From contig PGYF01000044.1 in NCBI GenBank assembly GCA_002839535.1, positions 1-8,868 on the forward strand: a stretch of DNA of 8,868 nt, written 5' to 3'. Positions within the stretch are counted from its first letter, which is position 1; each line of letters begins with the position of its first letter. The notes beneath the pieces were generated by a model. It searched no databases, was not told the origin of the DNA, and saw only the letters and a list, made by a program, of their open reading frames with translations. Of this stretch, positions 6,330 to 8,868 are shown piece after piece. The DNA comes from Nitrospira bacterium HGW-Nitrospira-1 (GTDB lineage: Bacteria; Nitrospirota; Thermodesulfovibrionia; Thermodesulfovibrionales; UBA6898). The position numbers and the translations under genes are program-made.

Positions 6330-7571
6330 CTATCCTCCTGTTTTCCCGGCCTTGAGCTGTTTTTCAAGCTTAACGCCTGCAAGCATTTTTGAGATGATCA
6401 GTATGCTGAGACCAACTGCCGCGCCGAGCATAAGATAGCCTGAATAATCATTCCACATCTTCTCCATTGCCTTTGCCTGCTGGATGACGTCAGACTGCTG
6501 GGCAAGCCAGCCTTTAACAGCAGCTTTATTCATCATTATCCAGTCCCTGACCTGCACCTTGGCGGAGAGGGCAGCGCCTTCCACCTTTGCCCATTGAATG
6601 AAATCAGGATTTATTTTTACCCATGCATTAAGGTCCGAGGAATAAACTGCCTTGTAAGTTCCCGCGATATGCTTGAATATAACGGAAATTCCTGCAAGGA
6701 ACATGGTAACTGCGAAATACAGGCGTATCTTCAGGCCTTTCACATACTGTGTTGCGAGTGTTCCGAACTGTGCGCCGACTGCTGCGCCGATAAGCATTAC
6801 AGTTGCCGCTATAAGCTCAACCCTTCCCTTCATCGCATAACTGAATGCGCCATAGGCGCCGGTAATAACGATCTCAAAGAGGTCTGTGCCGACAGCCACT
6901 CTTGTCGGGCAGCCGATTACATACATAAGGGAAGGCATCCTGATGAACCCGCCGCCGACCCCCAGAAACCCTGCGAGAAAGCCTGTGCAGGCCGAGACTA
7001 TGAGAATGACCCACATGGAAATATGAAATCCTGAGACCTTGAGGTGTATCATCGGCGGTATCTTCAGGCTCTGCATCTTTAATGCAAGGCCGGATGTGCC
7101 CGCGTCAGATACTGGTTTTGACTTGTCTGTTGAGGCCCCTTTTGTAAGCTTGAAATACTCATAAAGCATGTAACTGCTCAGGCCGAAAAGCAGAACCATG
7201 TATGTATATCTTACTGTAACATCTACCTTTCCAACCTTTTCCAGCCACATTATAAAGTGGGCGCCGAGCTCTATGCCTACTGCTGTGCCGACAATCATCA
7301 ACAGGCCCAGCCGCATGTCCACATTGCCGTATTTTCTGTGTTTTGCGGTTGCTACTATTGATTTGCCCGCGATATGCGCCATGTCTGTCCCTATTGCATA
7401 TGCCATAGGGAAGCCGAATACATTAAGCGCCGGCGTTACCATAAAGGCACCGCCAACGCCAAAGAAGCCGCCTATAACTCCAACGCAAAAACCGAGAAGT
7501 ATAAGCTTCCATGCCATTATCTCTACGCCTGAGATCGGCAGATATATCATGCCTAAAAGTGGAATGTCCAT
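6330..7571 (-). CDS. TauE/SafE (TSUP) family permease with C-terminal extension
   Basis: A 413-aa integral membrane protein of the TSUP family, whose members export or import sulfite, sulfoacetate, thiosulfate or other organosulfur/organic anions. Seen: two internally repeated halves, each with the family motif: GGFFGVGGAFMVTPAL (34-49) and GFLGVGGGFIRMPSL (201-215), each followed by a GTD (61-63 and 228-230). Hydrophobic segments fit roughly eight to nine helices. A polar loop (about 141-180) separates the halves. After the second half there is an extra soluble stretch (about 300-378) and one more helix (about 379-397) with a lysine-rich tail; typical members end near 250-300 residues. The start is ATG 7571 with AGGAGG 10 nt upstream, lying in the end of the preceding miniprotein gene. 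Substrate cannot be told from sequence. Confidence 0.92.
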   Translation of the reverse strand: MDIPLLGMIYLPISGVEIMAWKLILLGFCVGVIGGFFGVGGAFMVTPALNVFGFPMAYAIGTDMAHIAGKSIVATAKHRKYGNVDMRLGLLMIVGTAVGIELGAHFIMWLEKVGKVDVTVRYTYMVLLFGLSSYMLYEYFKLTKGASTDKSKPVSDAGTSGLALKMQSLKIPPMIHLKVSGFHISMWVILIVSACTGFLAGFLGVGGGFIRMPSLMYVIGCPTRVAVGTDLFEIVITGAYGAFSYAMKGRVELIAATVMLIGAAVGAQFGTLATQYVKGLKIRLYFAVTMFLAGISVIFKHIAGTYKAVYSSDLNAWVKINPDFIQWAKVEGAALSAKVQVRDWIMMNKAAVKGWLAQQSDVIQQAKAMEKMWNDYSGYLMLGAAVGLSILIISKMLAGVKLEKQLKAGKTGG

Positions 7572-7574
7572 TTC

Positions 7575-7712
7575 TTAATTTCCTCCTATTCCTAACATTT
7601 TTCTAATAAGTTTCCCTGACGCCCAGCCAACCCCCATCGTAAGCAGTATAATTGCAGCAAGCATAACAACAGTAACCACGATCGGAAGAAGTTTTGATAC
7701 AATGACTGCCAT
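7575..7712 (-). CDS. Small single-helix membrane protein, 45 aa
   Basis: A 45-aa protein (starts MAVIVSKLLPIVVTVVMLAA) with one long hydrophobic helix at about residues 4-30, then a short basic tail (GKLIRKMLGIGGN). The ATG at 7712 has AGGAGG four bases upstream, so it is chosen over an ATG at 7886 that would add 58 residues of polar, non-conserved-looking sequence read across the neighbouring miniprotein gene. Its last codons GGA GGA AAT carry the Shine-Dalgarno of the permease, which starts three bases after the stop; expression is tightly linked. I do not recognise a family. By analogy with small subunits such as KdpF or CydX it could be a stabilising or regulatory partner of the TauE/SafE permease; this is inference from position only. 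Confidence 0.78.
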   Translation of the reverse strand: MAVIVSKLLPIVVTVVMLAAIILLTMGVGWASGKLIRKMLGIGGN

Positions 7713-7732
7713 TAGTCCTCCTATAAAATCTC

Positions 7733-7903
7733 TTAATGATGAATCTCTATTCTCTCGCCTTTTACTCCGAGGAGCTTGAATAATACTTCTATTGTTGCCG
7801 CAATTATTACTCCCAATCCTGACATGGTTATAACGGTGACTATTCCGAACCACACATGACTGTTCTTGTTCAATTCCACAAGCCACTGATTAATGCCTTC
7901 CAT
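7733..7903 (-). CDS. Small single-helix membrane protein, 56 aa
   Basis: A 56-aa protein (starts MEGINQWLVELNKNSHVWFG, ends GERIEIHH) with an amphipathic N-terminal stretch and one hydrophobic helix at about residues 17-46. The start at ATG 7903 is backed by an almost perfect anti-16S match, AAAGGAGGTGA at 7920-7910, preceded by an A-rich run, which implies strong translation. It lies 44 bp after the GntR gene and 20 bp before the 45-aa miniprotein gene, all on the same strand. No family recognised. It is too short for routine gene callers and could be missed. The position, first after the regulator and before the permease, suggests a small accessory subunit or a regulatory miniprotein of the transporter; not proven. 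Confidence 0.8.
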   Translation of the reverse strand: MEGINQWLVELNKNSHVWFGIVTVITMSGLGVIIAATIEVLFKLLGVKGERIEIHH

Positions 7904-7909
7904 GAGCTC

Positions 7910-7920
7910 TCACCTCCTTT
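7910..7920 (-). promoter_or_regulatory. Very strong ribosome-binding site of the 56-aa miniprotein
   Basis: AAAGGAGGTGA on the minus strand, near-complete complement to the 3' end of 16S rRNA, 9 nt from the GGAGG core to ATG 7903, with an A-rich run just upstream. It is the best Shine-Dalgarno in the window and supports the small gene as real and highly translated. Confidence 0.85.
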
Positions 7921-7947
7921 TTTTTGAGATTTTCACTTGCTGCCGTC

Positions 7948-8709
7948 CTATGCGGCATTCCTTTCGAACTCAATAAAGAATCTGAACCTGTCGGATCTCT
8001 TGATTGAGCGTATGTACATTACCTGGAACTCTCCTGAGTAAAACTGCTGCTCCATCACCAATGCAGGCGAGCCCCCGGAAAGCCCCAAAAGCCTGGCATC
8101 GTCATCCGTAAGATATGCGAGTTCTATATAGTCTTTTATCTTTGTTATCTTTATTGAGTGTTTTTTTTCGAGGAGGTCGAAGAGGGAATTATTTGCCACA
8201 TCCTCATCCAGCAGCGTTGGACACGCCTGGCAGGGGATGTATGCCTCCTGCAGCAGCACAGGCTCGCCGTTAATAGACCGCAGTCTCTTTATATAAAAAA
8301 CATGCGTGTCGGCCGTGATGTTGAGCTTTACGTCGAGATCGTCCGTTGGCATCATTACCGTCCTGGCGAGGACCTGAGTGGAAAAATCCAGGCCTGCATC
8401 AAGCATCAGTTCCTTGAAACTCGTATGCATGGTAAGCCCTTCAGAAATGACCCTTTTGCACACGAAGGTGCCTTTGCCCTGCTGTCGCTTGAGATAGCCC
8501 TGTCTCGCGAGTTCTAAAACAGCAAGCTTGACTGTTGCCTTGCTCACTTCATAAATTTTGCAGAGCTCCTCTTCAGTGGGTATCTGGGAACCTACAGACC
8601 ACTCTCCGCTTTCTATCTTTGCCTTCAGGACGGAATAAAGCTGGACGTACAGCTTCTGCGGTTTTTCTCTGTCAATTGGATTAGTGATGACCATATTTTT
8701 ATAAAGCAT
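7948..8709 (-). CDS. GntR-family transcriptional regulator (HutC/UTRA subfamily)
   Basis: A 253-aa DNA-binding regulator. Seen: an N-terminal winged helix-turn-helix (about 17-85) with the GntR pattern LYVQLYSVLKAKIESGEW..G..IPTEEELCKIYEVSKATVK and the wing QGKGTFV, then a UTRA effector domain (about 95-245) with VFYIKRLRSINGEPVLLQEAYIP and the final FRFFIEFER strand. HutC-type members bind a small metabolite in UTRA and then release the operator. ATG 8709 is used; ATG at 8694 is a possible alternative, and neither has a strong Shine-Dalgarno. Only 44 bp with no terminator separate it from the miniprotein genes, so it is most likely the first gene of the miniprotein-permease-USP operon and represses itself through the palindrome at 8731-8756. 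The effector is unknown; organosulfur or pyruvate-related compounds would fit the neighbours, as a guess. Confidence 0.93.
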   Translation of the reverse strand: MLYKNMVITNPIDREKPQKLYVQLYSVLKAKIESGEWSVGSQIPTEEELCKIYEVSKATVKLAVLELARQGYLKRQQGKGTFVCKRVISEGLTMHTSFKELMLDAGLDFSTQVLARTVMMPTDDLDVKLNITADTHVFYIKRLRSINGEPVLLQEAYIPCQACPTLLDEDVANNSLFDLLEKKHSIKITKIKDYIELAYLTDDDARLLGLSGGSPALVMEQQFYSGEFQVMYIRSIKRSDRFRFFIEFERNAA

Positions 8710-8730
8710 ATTGTTATAATCTTTAAACTT

Positions 8731-8756
8731 AAAAAGATATTACATTATGTCTTTTT
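8731..8756. promoter_or_regulatory. Candidate GntR operator (imperfect 26-bp palindrome over the -10 box)
   Basis: An inverted repeat in which 10 of 13 arm positions pair, with outer arms AAAAAGA and TCTTTTT. It covers the -10 box and most of the spacer of the GntR promoter, the usual place for an autorepressor operator. The A/T-rich outer arms lower its specificity, so the call is moderate. Confidence 0.5.
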
Positions 8757-8765
8757 ATTTGTCAA
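8737..8765 (-). promoter_or_regulatory. Sigma70-type promoter of the GntR operon
   Basis: Minus-strand TTGACA (8765-8760), a perfect -35 box, a 17-bp spacer, then TAATAT (8742-8737), four of six matches to the -10 consensus. Transcription would start near 8730, giving a leader of about 20 nt before the GntR ATG at 8709. Confidence 0.72.
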
Positions 8766-8774
8766 GAAATCGAA

Positions 8775-8857
8775 TTGCCTCATCTAAAATCTACATGAAA
8801 GTGAATCGTTGCCTCATTTAAAAAACTATACGAAAAAATATCAAAATAGTCTCTCAT
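8775..8857. repeat. Short direct repeats upstream of the GntR promoter
   Basis: TTGCCTCAT occurs at 8775-8783 and 8809-8817, each followed by TAAAA-rich sequence, then a CTAnA-GAAA block; a weaker third copy (TCTCTCATAAA) is at 8850-8860. Unit spacing is 34 then 40 bp. They lie in the AT-rich stretch just upstream of the -35 box and could be binding sites for an activator, or chance similarity in AT-rich DNA. The rest of 8766-8868 shows no gene. Confidence 0.35.
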
Positions 8858-8868
8858 AAATCAAAAAT

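Noticed and set aside
6329..6382. Longer universal stress protein from ATG 6382
   Set aside because: It would read through the end of the permease gene; ATG 6328 has an AGGAGG and gives the family N-terminus.
6594..7034. 146-aa plus-strand cysteine-rich open frame
   Set aside because: Its Cys arise from antisense Ala/Gly codons of the permease; no metal-binding spacing or ribosome-binding site.
7713..7886. 103-aa protein starting at 7886
   Set aside because: Its first 58 residues are an out-of-frame reading of the 56-aa miniprotein gene; ATG 7712 has its own Shine-Dalgarno.
7935..7960. GCCG/CGGC hairpin followed by A/T-rich sequence at the GntR stop
   Set aside because: The stem is only four base pairs and no T-run follows on the coding strand, so it is not a terminator.
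8771..8868. Possible edge of a CRISPR array
   Set aside because: The direct repeats are short and diverged, with unequal spacing and no constant repeat unit of CRISPR length.

Overview
The window is ordinary bacterial chromosome of moderate GC, densely packed, with two minus-strand operons flanking one plus-strand gene. The chromosomal parABS locus, the THEP1-type NTPase, the NamZ/nucleotidyltransferase pair and the TauE/SafE-USP cluster suggest a Gram-negative anaerobe-like lineage such as Nitrospirota or Desulfobacterota. This placement is an inference from gene content and protein style; no marker gene settles it.

Region 1 (about 1-3783, minus strand) is one compact operon, read parA -> parB -> THEP1-like NTPase -> NamZ-family (DUF1343/GH171) protein -> MurU-like sugar-phosphate nucleotidyltransferase, the last running off the left edge. 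Spacing is very tight: parA/parB overlap by 29 bp, parB/NTPase by an ATGA, and namZ/nucleotidyltransferase by a GTGA, with only 22 bp between the NTPase gene and namZ. The operon joins chromosome segregation to what looks like peptidoglycan (MurNAc) recycling. A perfect 16-bp parS palindrome lies at 3859-3874, just upstream of the parA promoter.

Region 2 (3784-5880, plus strand) holds parS, two small hairpins and a PEP-synthase/PPDK-like gene. That gene lacks the N-terminal part of its ATP-grasp domain but otherwise stays open for over 600 codons and ends at a strong intrinsic terminator. Its 5' end lies against a short GC-rich hairpin element, so it looks truncated, probably by a rearrangement beside parS.

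Region 3 (5888-8868, minus strand) is a second operon: a GntR/HutC regulator with a recognisable promoter and an overlapping palindrome, two very small single-helix membrane proteins (56 and 45 aa, each with an excellent ribosome-binding site), a TauE/SafE (TSUP) permease with an unusual C-terminal extension, and an ATP-binding-type universal stress protein. The regulator probably controls itself and the transporter module. The two miniproteins are the least described part of the window and the best candidate for something new: possible small subunits of the permease.
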